Source: Batkoa obscura (lineage: Eukaryota; Entomophthoromycota; Entomophthoromycetes; Entomophthorales; Batkoaceae). From it: a stretch of DNA of 64,000 bases. The translations under genes were made by a program, and so were the position numbers. Of this stretch, positions 1-11,520 are shown piece after piece (position 1 is the first letter of the stretch; each line of letters begins with the position of its first letter). The stretch spans positions 1,302,001-1,366,000 of the forward strand of contig JASVEC010000009.1 of NCBI GenBank assembly GCA_030770535.1, written 5' to 3'. Below the pieces are notes generated by a model. It was not told the origin of the DNA. It did no database searches and saw nothing but the letters and a program-made list of their open reading frames with translations.

Positions 1-680
1 ATTTGTAGGAAACAAATTACCAGTGACGATTTAAAAAATACAAGTATGAGATTATTAGTTTTCATATTTACACAACATCAAAATAATATAATAATCCAAA
101 ATACTATTATCTAATAATACAGTTTTAGGTAAAAACAAAGGTACAATACGAATTACAAGGATTATTAAAACTATTTAGTTATAAATGGAGTGCGACAAGT
201 TAATTTACTAAATTTAAACTAATGATAAAAATTAAAAAGCTCCTATTTTAAAGCATTTAAATTGAGAAGAGTTTTATGTTATTCATGATAAAGTATTTAA
301 GCTATAAATTGCATATAATTATTATGGCAGTTAGCTTAACTTTGGGTTGTTCCAGAACTTTCTTTGTTTTAGTTTACTGAAGCATGAATTGGAGTTATTT
401 AAGGGTAGTACCAAGGCTTAGAATAAAGCTATCAAAACATAAATACTCACTAATAAAATGCTAATAATTAATCAAGTGCCATCACTTTAAGGTTTGATTA
501 TTTACAAAAGGTTAAACTACGGCCCTTAATTAAACAGAGTTTAGTTTATCTTTAAAAATAATATCCGATTTTCACCTGAAATTAAAAATTAAAGACAACT
601 TAGCATTTGCATTCATAGTCTGGAGTTAAAACTTTTCTAGTAAATTAAATAAATAATTGCAATTGAAAGTATAAGCAAAA
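1..680. other. Left-edge intergenic DNA
   Basis: AT-rich sequence with no open frame of note and no recognised repeat. It lies upstream of the tRNA-Lys gene. Confidence 0.5.
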
Positions 681-753
681 GCCTGATTAGCTCAGTCGGT
701 AGAGCATGAGACTTTTAATCTCAGGGTCATGGGTTCGAGCCCCATATTAGGCT
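681..753 (+). tRNA. tRNA-Lys (anticodon TTT)
   Basis: A full cloverleaf can be drawn. The acceptor stem GCCTGAT pairs with ATTAGGC, the D-arm has AGCTCAGTCGGTAGAGC, the anticodon stem-loop TGAGA-CTTTTAA-TCTCA carries TTT, and the T-arm has GGGTTCGAGCCC. The discriminator base is T at 753. No intron is seen. The next tRNA begins at the following base, which suggests one shared RNA polymerase III transcript. Confidence 0.95.
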
Positions 754-824
754 GCGTACATAGTATAGAGGTAGAATACTTCTCTTCCAAAGAAGTGGCC
801 TGGGTTCGATTCCCAGTGTACGCA
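754..824 (+). tRNA. tRNA-Gly (anticodon TCC)
   Basis: The acceptor GCGTACA pairs with TGTACGC. The anticodon stem-loop CTTCT-CTTCCAA-AGAAG carries TCC, and the T-arm is GGGTTCGATTCCC. The discriminator is A at 824. It starts immediately after the last base of tRNA-Lys with no spacer, and a short T-run (about 831-837) follows that could stop polymerase III for both. Confidence 0.94.
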
Positions 825-2011
825 TTATTATTTTTTATATTGTTATCATTAGTATAAGAGTTTTTAGCAGTCCATCCTTTAAAAAATCAAACTTTTTGAC
901 TTTCTAATAGCTTTACTCGTTATTTAATATTATCATGTTTATATCAAAATCAGTAATATTTTAAAAAGTGCATTATTTTTATGTTATTTTATATTATGAT
1001 TAAAAAAACATATAAACAATTATATACTTTTAAAATATGGATGTTTATTTAATGCTTAATATGGTTTGTTGGGATTCTATATAATGTAAATGTTACATAC
1101 CTTATTAATAAAGTTAATAAAATACAAATACTTTAATTGAATTATTCAATTTATTAGCTAATTTAATTAAAAATTATTAAAATTATGTTTTGAAAATTAA
1201 TCTACACATTAACAGAAAAAATAAAACTAAACTTACAATATTATTTTTTAAAATATTACAAAATAGATAACATAACTTATATCAGATTTATAATGCATAA
1301 TTTTATATAAGTATATTATTTTACTTTTAAATATAGACTGTTTTTTTAGTCTTTTTTATATAAGCATTTGGTGAAAGCATTCTACTTTAATTTAATCTAC
1401 TTTAAATAAAAAATTGTCAAAATAGCTCAACTATTGAAAACAATGTAAAATACTTTAAATCTTGATATAGAGATGTTTTTTTGATTTCATCACTTTTTCC
1501 ATTTTTTAAGCACTATTTAAGCAGAAAGGTTGGTAAAGTTGTTAAAGAAAAAAACACATCCCCATATTTTAACTAAAATATCTATTTTTAATTTTTTTTA
1601 AAAAGACAACATAATACTATTTATATAGCAATTAACATTAATCTTTTTGAGAAATTTATCTGGACATCAGGCTTTTTGTCTTCAAATAAAGAAGGTATAT
1701 AAGTGTTGGGCAAATGCTTCACCTCTTTTTTACATTGTTTTTAGTGATTTTGTTAATAAACTAGCCAAGGATTGTCCTTTCAAGCATTTTAAGAAAATCT
1801 ACAATACTTTTAAAAAACTATATATTCTAAAGCTTTTAAAAATAGAGTATAGCTTTATTGTTTATAATTACTCTAAAAATAAGGTTGGATTTAACACATG
1901 TATAGGTTTTTTTGCGCTAAGTCACTATATAAATAAAACTACTATTTGTAAATTGAAAAATCTATCTAAAAAACAGTGTCAGGACCTTTATAAAAAAAAG
2001 AAAAATTACCA
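825..2011. other. Intergenic DNA with one hairpin MITE
   Basis: AT-rich, with no convincing gene. A MITE copy lies at about 1468-1566. An open frame at 1647-2075 runs antisense through the tRNA-Ser gene and has no protein-like features, so it is not annotated. Confidence 0.5.
1468..1566 (+). mobile_element. Hairpin MITE, copy 1
   Basis: A diverged copy of the roughly 105-bp MITE found throughout the window. It has a left end resembling TAGAGATGTTTTTTT, the core TTTCATCACTTTTTCC and a right end ACATCCCCATA. Confidence 0.8.
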
Positions 2012-2093
2012 CGACACCCACAGGATTCGAACCTGCGCTCCCAAAGGGAAAAGCCTTAGCAGGGCTCCGCGTTAACCACTCCGCCAAGGTGCC
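2012..2093 (-). tRNA. tRNA-Ser (anticodon GCT), left copy
   Basis: Reads as a serine tRNA with a long variable arm. The acceptor begins GGCACCT, the anticodon loop CTGCTAA carries GCT, and the T-arm is GGTTCGAATCC. By eye it is identical to the copy at 4421-4502 in the opposite orientation, so the two bracket the CCT5 gene. Confidence 0.94.
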
Positions 2094-2272
2094 TTATGTA
2101 TATCCTTGAGATTCTGAAATATAATTGCACTCAAAGCACTAACTGGCTTTAAAAGCTTGTAAATTTTTAACCAATAAAACGTTGCTAAATTGAAGCAAGT
2201 CGAAAATTTGAAGTACCAAAATAGGCATCCAAAAATAAAATCATTTTTAAGTAAATAAAAATAAAAATAAAA

Positions 2273-4236
2273 ATGGAGGGACAAGCCGTTTATGCTACCG
2301 ATGAATATGGAAGACCTTTTATCATTGTTCGTGAACAACAAAAAAAGAATCGTTTGAATGGGATTGAAGCTCAAAAGGTAAGCTACTTGTTTTTATACTA
2401 TTTAATAGATTTTCAAAACAATACTGTATACTTGATACTAAAATCCGATTTTAACATGTCTATTTCTTTAGTCTCATATTTTAGCTGCTAAAACAGTAGC
2501 TAGTATGATCAGAACTAGTTTAGGTCCTAGAGGTACTACTTTTGTAAACTCTTTTATTCTGTATTAAAATATTTGACTAGGTTTAGATAAAATTATGATA
2601 TCCCCTGATGGTGATATTACAATTACAAATGATGGAGCTACTATTTTAGGACAAATGCAAGTTGAGCACCAAATCGCCAAGTTATTAGTACAGCTGTCTA
2701 AATCTCAAGATGATGAAATTGGTGATGGTACTACTGGTGTTGTTGGTAAATTTATATTACATTGATTTAAATTTATTTTTAAAATATTTTCGATTTATAG
2801 TCTTAGCAGGAGCTTTATTGGAGCAAACTGAAGAACTTTTAAATAAAGGGATTCATCCTATCCGTATTGCTGACGGTTTTGAAAGAGCTTGTAAAATAGC
2901 TATTGAGCATTTAGACCAAGTTTCAGATGAGATTAAATTTGATAAACAAGATACTAGTAACTTGTTTAAAACCGCAAAAACTTCTCTTGGTTCAAAAATG
3001 TACACATTATTTTTTGTTTAAGATGTTTTACTAACCTTAATTTAGTGTATCTAAATGTCATGATCAATTCGCTCAAATGGCTGTCGATGCTGTATTATCT
3101 GTCGCTGATTTGGATCGTAAGGATGTAGATTTTGAGCTTATTAAAATGGAAGGCAAAGTTGGAGGTTCTTTAGCAGATTCATTAATAGTAAATGGTGTGA
3201 TAGTAGATAAAGATTTCAGTCACCCAGGTATGCCTAAAGAAATTGACGATGCTAAAATTGCTATATTAACTTGCGCCTTTGAGCCTCCACGTCCAAAGAC
3301 TAAGCACAAGTTGGATATTGAATCAGTAGAAGAATACCATAACTTACAAAAATATGAAAAAGAAAAGTTTTTACAAATGATTCAACAAGTCAAAGATTCC
3401 GGAGCTAGTTTAGTCATTTGCCAATGGGGTTTTGATGATGAAGCTAATCATTTATTATTACAAAACAATTTACCTGCTGTCCGTTGGGTGGGTGGTCCAG
3501 AAATTGAACTTATTGCCATTGCTACCAACGGTCGTATTGTTCCTCGATTTGAAGACCTTAACCCAGAAAAGTTAGGTTATGCTGGAAAAGTTCGTGAACT
3601 CTCTTTTGGTACTACTAAAGAAAGAATGCTTATCATTGAAGAATGTGCCAACTCTAGAGCAGTAACCATCTTTGTTCGTGGTGGAAACAAGATGATTGTA
3701 GATGAAGCTAAACGTTCCCTTCATGATGCCATTTGCGTAGTACGTAACTTAGTTAAAGATAACCGTGTTGTATATGGTGGTGGTGCAGCCGAAATTGCTT
3801 GCTCACTTAAAGTATCTAAAGAAGCTGATCAGGTATTTTGTCTTTTTAAACAAAAAAAGAATTAAGTTTATCATTTTTAATAGATCCCTACCGTTGAGCA
3901 ATATGCTATGCGTGCCTTTGCTAGTGCTTTAGATCAAGTACCAATAACTTTAGCAGAAAACTCAGGATTGTCACCTATCGAAACTTTAGCTGAGATTAAA
4001 TCTCAACAATTGAAGCTCAACAATCCATTCTTAGGGGTTGATTGTTTGAACAAGGGTTCTATAGGTATATATTTTATCGCATTAGTGTTTCTGTATTTGC
4101 TTATAATTTTTTAGATATGAAAGAACAATTTGTATTTGATCCTTTAATCTCCAAACGTCAACAATTTTTATTAGCTACGCAATTGGTTAAAATGATTTTA
4201 AAGATTGATGATGTTATCATTCACTCTAAAGAATAG
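2273..4236 (+). CDS. CCT5: T-complex protein 1 subunit epsilon (CCT5/TCP-1 epsilon)
   Basis: One of the eight subunits of the cytosolic TRiC/CCT chaperonin, which folds actin, tubulin and other proteins by ATP hydrolysis. Seven exons join in frame: 2273-2377, 2472-2532, 2581-2745, 2801-2999, 3046-3832, 3884-4064 and 4115-4236. They encode 539 residues, the usual CCT5 length. The N-terminus ([13 protein letters not shown]) and C-terminus ([10 protein letters not shown]...DMKEQ, ILKIDDV) are epsilon-type. The group II chaperonin signatures [20 protein letters not shown] and GDGTTGVV cover the nucleotide pocket, with the catalytic Asp in GDGTT. The last third carries the [13 protein letters not shown] segment. 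All introns are GT-AG and 46-94 bases long. The gene is bracketed by inverted tRNA-Ser genes 180 bases upstream and downstream. Confidence 0.97.
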
Positions 4237-4420
4237 ATTTAAAATAAACATTTTTAATAAAAGAAAATGATTAAATTCCTATTTGTTTTTAATTGAAATT
4301 TAATTTACTGAAATGAATTTATAATTTTCCAAATAAATATAACTATTTGATTATCCAATATAAACTAAAATTGATACGGTGAAAAACAATATAAATATAT
4401 TACTAAATTTCTAGTTTTAA

Positions 4421-4502
4421 GGCACCTTGGCGGAGTGGTTAACGCGGAGCCCTGCTAAGGCTTTTCCCTTTGGGAGCGCAGGTTCGAATCCTGTGGGTGT
4501 CG
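4421..4502 (+). tRNA. tRNA-Ser (anticodon GCT), right copy
   Basis: Same sequence as the left copy at 2012-2093, inverted. The acceptor GGCACCT pairs with GGGTGTC (two G-U pairs), the anticodon is GCT, there is a long variable arm, and the T-arm is GGTTCGAATCC. A T-run follows at about 4505-4509. Confidence 0.94.
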
Positions 4503-4686
4503 TTACTTTTTAACTATTTAGTTTTTTTTAAAACAGAGTGCAAAGTTATAGTATTTAAAAATTGTTTAAAAAATTAAATATAAATCTTATAAAAATTAAA
4601 CTTTATACTTTACTTATATGAACAAAAAATAAAGATAATAAAAAAATGAAATACTCCAGTAGTAGATTAAATAGTGAAATTAAAAA

Positions 4687-5397
4687 TTAAAAAGACTCTC
4701 CCATACATTCCGCAACAGTAGTTAATCTATACCCTTTTTCTCGAACAACTTTGATAAGCTGCGAAACTACAGCAATAGTGTTAGGTTGAATATCATGTTG
4801 AAGCGAAATATAAGCCCCAGAAGTGGATTCACTTTGAATTCCATCTCTATACGAGCCAATGATTTCTCTAGGTGATTTTCCAGTCCAATCCAAAGTATCC
4901 AAATTCCAATCAATTACTCGATATCCTTGGTCAAATAACTTGCCCAAGACTCTATCATCACACTCTCCATAAGGACAACGGAAATAGTTTACTCTTTTAC
5001 CAATTCGACGAAAGATAGCATCACTCGTTTTACTTATTTCATTGCTCAACTGCTCATCAGTCAAAGTATTTAAATGTGGATGTGTATAAGAATGCGATGC
5101 AATTTGATGGCCCTCTCTTGCAACTTCTTGCAAAATTGATCCATATTCTTCTTTATCAACCATTTCTCCTACTACAAAAAAGGTAGCTTTGCTATCCATG
5201 CGCCGTAAAATTTTCAACAGTTGGCGGGTGTAGGCATAAGGCCCATCATCAAAGGTCATGGCAAAGGTTCCTGGTATTAAACATTCGTATGTTTTTACGC
5301 CGGCAGCTATGGCCCGTCGGCCTAACTGTTTCATCTCATCACATGCCATGCCAGTAACTAATAAGCTAGTCATCAAAAATAAAAAATTCCACTTCAT
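4687..5397 (-). CDS. Secreted polysaccharide (chitin) deacetylase, NodB domain
   Basis: A carbohydrate esterase family 4 enzyme, expected to remove acetyl groups from N-acetylglucosamine polymers such as wall chitin. I start it at 5397, not at the first in-frame ATG (5451), because residues 1-18 from there (MKWNFLFLMTSLLVTGMA) form a proper signal peptide. The product is 236 residues. NodB motifs appear in order: TFDDGP (catalytic base Asp50 and metal-binding Asp51), HSYTH (metal-binding His102 and His106), RCPYG at 140-144 (the usual second residue is Pro), DWNLDTLDW at 163-171, and LQHDI with His201. No GPI signal or chitin-binding module is seen, so it is a minimal secreted form. Single exon. 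Whether the substrate is chitin is inferred from the family. Confidence 0.9.
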   Translation of the reverse strand: MKWNFLFLMTSLLVTGMACDEMKQLGRRAIAAGVKTYECLIPGTFAMTFDDGPYAYTRQLLKILRRMDSKATFFVVGEMVDKEEYGSILQEVAREGHQIASHSYTHPHLNTLTDEQLSNEISKTSDAIFRRIGKRVNYFRCPYGECDDRVLGKLFDQGYRVIDWNLDTLDWTGKSPREIIGSYRDGIQSESTSGAYISLQHDIQPNTIAVVSQLIKVVREKGYRLTTVAECMGESF

Positions 5398-5451
5398 CTT
5401 TTTTAATGTATTATAATGAATAATAAAATTAAAATTAAAAAATATATACAA

Positions 5452-6335
5452 GATAATAAAATAGATTTACGAGTATTTATATATTGAAATTTGAATATTG
5501 AAGTTTATTAATAATAATAGTAATATACCATGAAATCTAATACATTTGATAAGCATGATATTAATTTCAATTCTCTTGTAACGGTAAATTAGTCCTTACG
5601 GTTATAGCCATCTTATATTTAACAAAAGACTTAATAAATTTCCGTTATCACTTTTTCCTCTTTTCTACTTTAGCTTTTTCACTACTTTACTTCATTTTAA
5701 ACCCTGGTCGTTAGAGTTCATAAGTTAGCTACTAATTCATTTTGTTTTTCAGTTTGTAATTTAATCCACTTATCTCATGTTTATTCTTTCTTGAAATTTT
5801 AGTGCATTCTTTTTTTAACAGCATTTTAAAAAAACTATTACCTACTAATAGGTTTTAACAAAAGCTTGTCTTGGCATTAGCTATCACTTACTATTTAAAC
5901 ATTAGTTAGTTATAAATTAATATTCAGTAGTAACGAGTTTTCATTTTAATTTATTTAATGAACTTTATCCTCTTTTATATATCTAAATATAAAAATTAAA
6001 TACTTTAAATTTGCTATACCTTTTATAGTTTTACGTTAGGTTGGTAATTGAGTTTTAATTAAAAAGTGCAATTAAGTCAGTTAAAAAGACTAATTGTAGT
6101 ATGATTTTTTTTTCGTTAATTAAATTGTTCAATTTAAATACTATTTATATTTATAATAAAACTATAACTTAATAAAATTTTATTCATAGTATTCTCATTT
6201 TTACATAAAATGGAATAGTAATCAAAACAGATAGATAGTAGGATAAATAAAACAACTACAAGGAAAATGGAAATATTGAAGCAAAACAAACAGTTCATCT
6301 CTTTTTTAAATTGGTATACCAATATTTGCATGATG
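5452..6335. other. Intergenic DNA
   Basis: AT-rich and without a supported gene. A short minus-strand frame at 6134-6331 is only a low-complexity hydrophobic shadow. Confidence 0.4.
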
Positions 6336-6569
6336 TTATATATCCATCTTATTTATAGTAGCGCTCTTTCTACTTTTAACCAACTTAGCTATTCTTTTAT
6401 AAAATTGAGTTTTCTTTTTATACGGTATTAACTCAACCAATTCATTTAATCCTAACTCCAACTTTGCTTTGATATCGATCTTAGGCTCATCGATAATAGG
6501 GTGTAATAAGTAACTTTGATAACTTCGAAACTCCACTTGCTCATGAAAAGAAACTCTCTTTTCACTCAT
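6336..6569 (-). CDS. Small basic protein with an RVxF-like motif
   Basis: A 77-residue protein of no recognised family. Near its start it reads EKRVSFHEQVEFRSY, a basic-V-x-F stretch followed by acidic residues, the form of the docking motif used by protein phosphatase 1 partners. The rest is lysine-rich and helical-looking. The small plus-strand protein at 12046-12345 has the same pattern (KKVKFEEKIQILSY), which is the main reason for thinking both are real genes. The start is the first ATG. Function is not known; phosphatase binding is an inference from one short motif. Confidence 0.5.
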   Translation of the reverse strand: MSEKRVSFHEQVEFRSYQSYLLHPIIDEPKIDIKAKLELGLNELVELIPYKKKTQFYKRIAKLVKSRKSATINKMDI

Positions 6570-7985
6570 AATTGTAAAAATAAATTTATTAAAATTGTTG
6601 CTACATATTCTGTCATTCCCGTTATATATTTTTAGTTGCTAGCTTTACATAGAACTTTCCATAGTTTCCTATTCTTTGGGGTTTTGATTAATCTCTCATT
6701 TCCATTTTAAAAATTATCTATTCCAATGATAGTACCTATCGTACTCTTATAAGCTCTAATGATTAGTTGTTTTTGGCACTCTGTGGTTCGCATTCCATAT
6801 TTGTTATTGATTTAATTAAAATTTCCAATCTGAACTTGGTTTCTTTTTTAGGACTTGATTTGGTTCCTTGAATAGCCAATTGTCTCCGCTGTTTAACTAT
6901 TAAGAATTCTTAGCTATTTGATTATTAATTGGTGTGTCACATACTTGGTGTGTTTAGTACACCTCTTTTTGTTATTCTTAGTCACTTATTCTTCTGTATA
7001 AAAGTACTTAATGTTTTATCAATTTGCTAATGTTAAAATAATAAACAAAACTATGAAACCTCCTTTATCTATACATTGTTATTCTCTATAAAGTTAAATA
7101 TAGGCTATCAAACACTTTTTTAGTATGTTCAATCTAAATTGTTTGAATGTTTGAAGTAATTAGCGATAATGCTGTAGTTGACATCAACCCCAGAGTAAAC
7201 GAACTAATACTAATAAGTTGACAATTTAGATATAATAAAGACCCAATAATATAAATTTAATAGAAGACAGTTAGGATCAAAAATCAGCTATAGGTTTCAT
7301 TATTTTTTCCATTTTTTAAGCGTTATTTGAGCGGAAAAGTTGTTAGTAAATTCTTAAACATAAAAATACATCCCCATATGCTTTTTCTTCTTAAAATATA
7401 GCTATGTTTTAATATATGTTTAAGCATTAGTAGTAAGTTGGATAGTTAAGTTTTGATTAACTATTGTCCATTTACCCGAGATTATAGACAATTGATCTTA
7501 CATATCAAATAGAACTTAAAACTGATTATTTTATTTTTCGATACTAGAAACTTTAATTTTATCTGTGAAGTGGCATTCAATATTTTACAAAATCCTTAAT
7601 TAAAGCGTTCCTAATGAATCCTAAGTAACTTTACACCTGACAAGTGCAAAGTTGCGGATGACCCAGAATATACATAGCGATTACCAATAAACATTAAATC
7701 ATATAGGATTAATAATCGATATAAAATAAAAATTATTTAACCGAGTATAAAGATATGATGAATTTTACTTGGAAGTTATTTAATCTATATTTTTATTCAA
7801 AATAATTTCATAGAACATTGTTTTCTAAATAATTCTTTGAAAGTTTATTGGGGTATCTAATTCAAATAGCAACAACCAAAGTAATTAATAATAATCGATT
7901 ATAAATCTTAAATAAATGACAAGCATAAAAAACAGAAAGTATATATATATAATTTATAATAAAAACAAGCCAAAAAATAGTTGCC
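6570..7985. other. Intergenic DNA with a truncated MITE
   Basis: No supported gene. A left-truncated MITE copy lies at about 7289-7379. The remainder is AT-rich sequence without visible structure. Confidence 0.45.
7289..7379 (+). mobile_element. Hairpin MITE, copy 2 (left end lost)
   Basis: It has the core TTTCATTATTTTTTCC and the right end ACATCCCCATA. The left GGGGATGT terminus is missing. Confidence 0.75.
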
Positions 7986-9033
7986 GATGCAAAAATGCTT
8001 TATAATGCACATCCATCCGGTTTATCAGCTGTAATCAAACATTTTGAAATGATTGAAGGAAATATTGATCTTGATTCCATACATTTGGTACAAGATTAAT
8101 TATTAATACGTAACTTATACGCTTCTGTCGATCCTTACATGCGTGGTAGAATGCGTCCAAGTGAAGTTGAGAGTTACTTTCAAGGTTTTCAACTTAACAA
8201 GCCATTAAACGGTGGTATTGTATCCGAGGTAATAACCTCAAAATCTAATAAATTCAAAAAAGGTGACATTGTAGTTGCTTTTGGAGACTGGTCAGAATAT
8301 GCTATTGTTTCAGCAGCTAGAACTAATTTGATCCCTAATGGCCGCGAATCAAAGGTACCACTTACTTATTATTTAGGTGTCACTGGTATGCCAGGTGCCA
8401 CTGCTTATGTTGGTTTACATACCATCTGTGAACCTATTAAACAAGGTGAAACTATCTTTATCTCAGCTGCTTCTGGAGCTGTAGGTCAAGTGGTTGGACA
8501 ATATTGTAAAGAATTAGGATTAAGAGTAGTTGGATCAGCAGGTAGTGATGATAAAGTAGAATATCTATTAAAGGAATTAAATTTTGATGCTGCTTTCAAT
8601 TATAAGAAATATGATGATTTAGTTCCAGTACTTAAAGAACATTGTCCAAATGGTATTGATATTTATTTTGAAAATGTAGGAGGAAAAACTCTTGAGGCAG
8701 TATTAGAAGTAGCTAATGATAAATGTCGTATCCCAGCCTGTGGTATGATCTCTCAATATAATAAAGGAAAATAGAGTGACGGGATTTTATAGTTTAATAT
8801 TGCTTGTTAGTAAAGAAATTTTTATGCAGGGCTTTGCTGTTAACAGTCATCCTGATCTTTTCCCAGAAGCATTCGAAACGTTTGTGAAATATTTAGCTGA
8901 AAGCAAAATGAAATCTAAAGAGCATATTACTGAATGGATTGAAAATATTCCAATTGCTTTAATTGATATGCTTGAAGATAAAAATTTTGACAAGGCTTCA
9001 GTTAAAATTTCCAATCGTAAGCAGGAGGTATAA
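7986..9033 (+). pseudogene. Broken copy of the alkenal/prostaglandin reductase
   Basis: This is a second copy of the medium-chain reductase gene at 15355-16398. The first part (about 7986-8130) is an old, diverged version (AHPSGLS against AHPKGLP; DLDSIHLVQD) and ends in an in-frame stop near 8098. From 8136 to 8771 the DNA is identical by eye to the intact gene and encodes 211 identical residues. It then stops at 8772-8774 and continues, in another frame and again strongly diverged, to 9033. The mosaic of old flanks around an identical core points to recent gene conversion of a dead gene by the live one. It lacks a usable start for the full domain and is unlikely to make active enzyme. Confidence 0.9.
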
Positions 9034-9388
9034 TAAATCTTTGAAGTTAGTACTTTAGGATTTTATTATTATTTATGTGCTTATTCTAGGTTACGTCTTA
9101 TTGTATTTATTTAAATAAAAGAATAAAATAGCAGCAATATTTTTAATAAAAATACTTTTTTATAATAAACCTACAAAAAACCTATATAATTTACATAGTA
9201 GTTCGATTACCAGTACGATTGGTTGTAATTCAAACTTTCACTTGAAGGTACCTAATTTTAAAGGATATATTGAGGTGATACTGACAGAAACTGTTCTTAT
9301 TGCCATAAAAGGCAAATTAGATCTACTTTTAATAAACATTTCTTGTACCTTTGAAGTTCATAAAACATGAAATTAAAGTAAAACTTCA

Positions 9389-9492
9389 TATGGGGGTGTT
9401 TTTTTTGTATCATTATTTTTTCCATTTTTTAAGCGCTATTTGAGCGGAAAAATTGTTAGTAAAATTCTTAAACACAAAAATACATCCCCATA
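9389..9492 (+). mobile_element. Hairpin MITE, copy 3
   Basis: A complete copy reading TATGGGGGTGTTTT to ACATCCCCATA with the core GCGCTATTTGAGCGG. It is flanked by TA on both sides. Confidence 0.88.
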
Positions 9493-9796
9493 TAATAAAT
9501 ATAACTAATTTATAAAATTTGATAGCTTTATTAAAAAATCTGATAAAAAAAGCAATAGTATACATAAACATTAAAAAAAAAATCACTGCAAAAAATAATG
9601 TTCCCATATAAGTTTTTTATTAAATAAGATATACATAAATATGAATTCTATAAAAATGTATTAAAGGGAGTAAAATACCAGTAACATAAACCTATGCTTA
9701 TTGTTTTTACCACTTATTCTTACCATTTTAACAAAATACAATTGTGTAAACTAATCTTTTAAAGTAAACTACAGTATAAATCCAACTTTAACTAGA

Positions 9797-9894
9797 AGGG
9801 GGTGTTTTTTTAGCTTCATTATTTTTTTCATTTTTTAAGCGCTATTTGAGTGAAAAGATTGTTGGTAAAATTCTTAAGCAAAAAAACATCCCCA
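9797..9894 (+). mobile_element. Hairpin MITE, copy 4
   Basis: A complete core, with the left end GGGGGTGTTTTTT and the right end ACATCCCC. The terminal TA on each side has mutated. Confidence 0.8.
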
Positions 9895-11470
9895 GAATTA
9901 AAAATAATGATAGATTGTTGCTAAATACGAATATAAAATCAATTTAAAAATTCCAATTTTCTAACTGACTTATTAAATAAATATTAATAAATAGTTTATA
10001 TAGATGCTATTGAAATTTTATTAAATTATCTTAAACTAACGCTCAGATATTTTATTTGATGAAAATAAAATATATGTATGGTCCTGGTCAAGTTGACCCA
10101 GATGTTTATCAGGTAAATTACTTAGAAAACAAAATGTTATCCGTTATTTCTTTGGATAAACCAATCTTCAGAATTCTTCAGGGAATTCTTGCACTGTTTA
10201 TTTTTCAAACATTTAACCAATTTATCAAAAGAAGTAAATGTGTTTGGTATTTAAAAGTTGAAGAGAAAGCAATCATAATGTAGTTTCTGCGTATTCTCTA
10301 TATATACTATAAATGTTTAGTGGTTGAAGTTATAGAAAGAAAGAGTTGTATAAAGCTTAAGATTAAAGGTAGGTTTTATGAAGGAGTGGTTTAAAATGAG
10401 TTATTTTTAACTATGGTAAGAATAGAGACCCGATAGTTTATGGTCGCTAAACAATAAAAGGATCTATGGAGAGGAGAATGATCCAAAAGTTTATAGCGGG
10501 GACTAGTAAGGACTAAGAGTGGATAGATATTATTTATTTAGGTTATTGGAATTTTAAAGCAAATTCAATCCGGAAAATAATTGTCATGTTTTAAGTTAGC
10601 CCATATTTTATAATAAATTCATAAATTGTTATCATCAATGCTATTATCAACATTATGAAAATGATTGAAGGAATAATATATAATAGAATTACAACTAGAA
10701 CCTATCTTACAAAGTAAAATATTGCATTTAAATTTCCTTCAACCTTGATAAGCATAAACTCAAATAGAGAAAAAACTCGGCTTTTCTTAATGTTCACACA
10801 AAGTTTTTCGATTAAATTAATCATTTACCTAATAAAGATTTTAACTATTCACTCCTCATGAAATAACTGATTAATTCAGTTAGCAAAGCCTACGACTACA
10901 GCTGTGAAAGGAGCCCCAATTTAATAGCTTTGGAATAGCGAGGTGGGGAACTATCACCTATTTAAATATAGTTTATCTATAAATAAACGCTTCTTAATAT
11001 ATAAATCAAATAATAACTTATTATATATAAAATACCTATCAAGTATATTAATTAGATTATTAAAGTAGTACTTTAGTTAAAATAGGACAATCCAATACCA
11101 AAAGCAAAGGATTTCATGATCAATGTCAGACTTAAAATTACTTTAGTTTAACCACATTAAAATAGATCGAGAGGCTTAAACTCAATAATAGTCCAAGAAA
11201 ATTTGAAATAAATTAATATATTACTAAATAAAGGAAAGAATGAAAATAAAATTTTATAACTTTTAAATTTATAAATGATAATAACAATAAATAATCACTA
11301 AGTCTGACCATAAAATAATAATAATTATATTTTAATCTAACCTTATTAATATTTTCGTTGTTTGATACTAGTTTCAAGATGATTGATATTTAACCATTTT
11401 TATACATTTTCTCATTTAATTCAGAACTCAGAATTTAAGAAAAAAATAATACCGAAATCAAACTATTTTA

Positions 11471-11520
11471 ATTCATTTATTTATTTATTTATTTATTTAT
11501 TTAATGAATTAGAGTTAAAT
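11471..11520. repeat. TTTA microsatellite inside an imperfect inverted repeat
   Basis: About six TTTA units, flanked by TTAATTCATT on the left and AATGAATTAG on the right. The stretch could fold as a hairpin with the repeat in the loop. Confidence 0.7.

Noticed and set aside
1647-2075. 142-residue plus-strand open frame
   Set aside because: It runs antisense through the tRNA-Ser gene, is low in complexity, and has no domain or paralogue.
2072-2374. 100-residue minus-strand frame
   Set aside because: Antisense overlap with tRNA-Ser and CCT5 exon 1; a shadow.
10056-10283. 75-residue frame beginning MMKIKYMYGPGQ
   Set aside because: No family, no splice partner and no paralogue in the window. 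Possibly a gene scrap, but not supportable.
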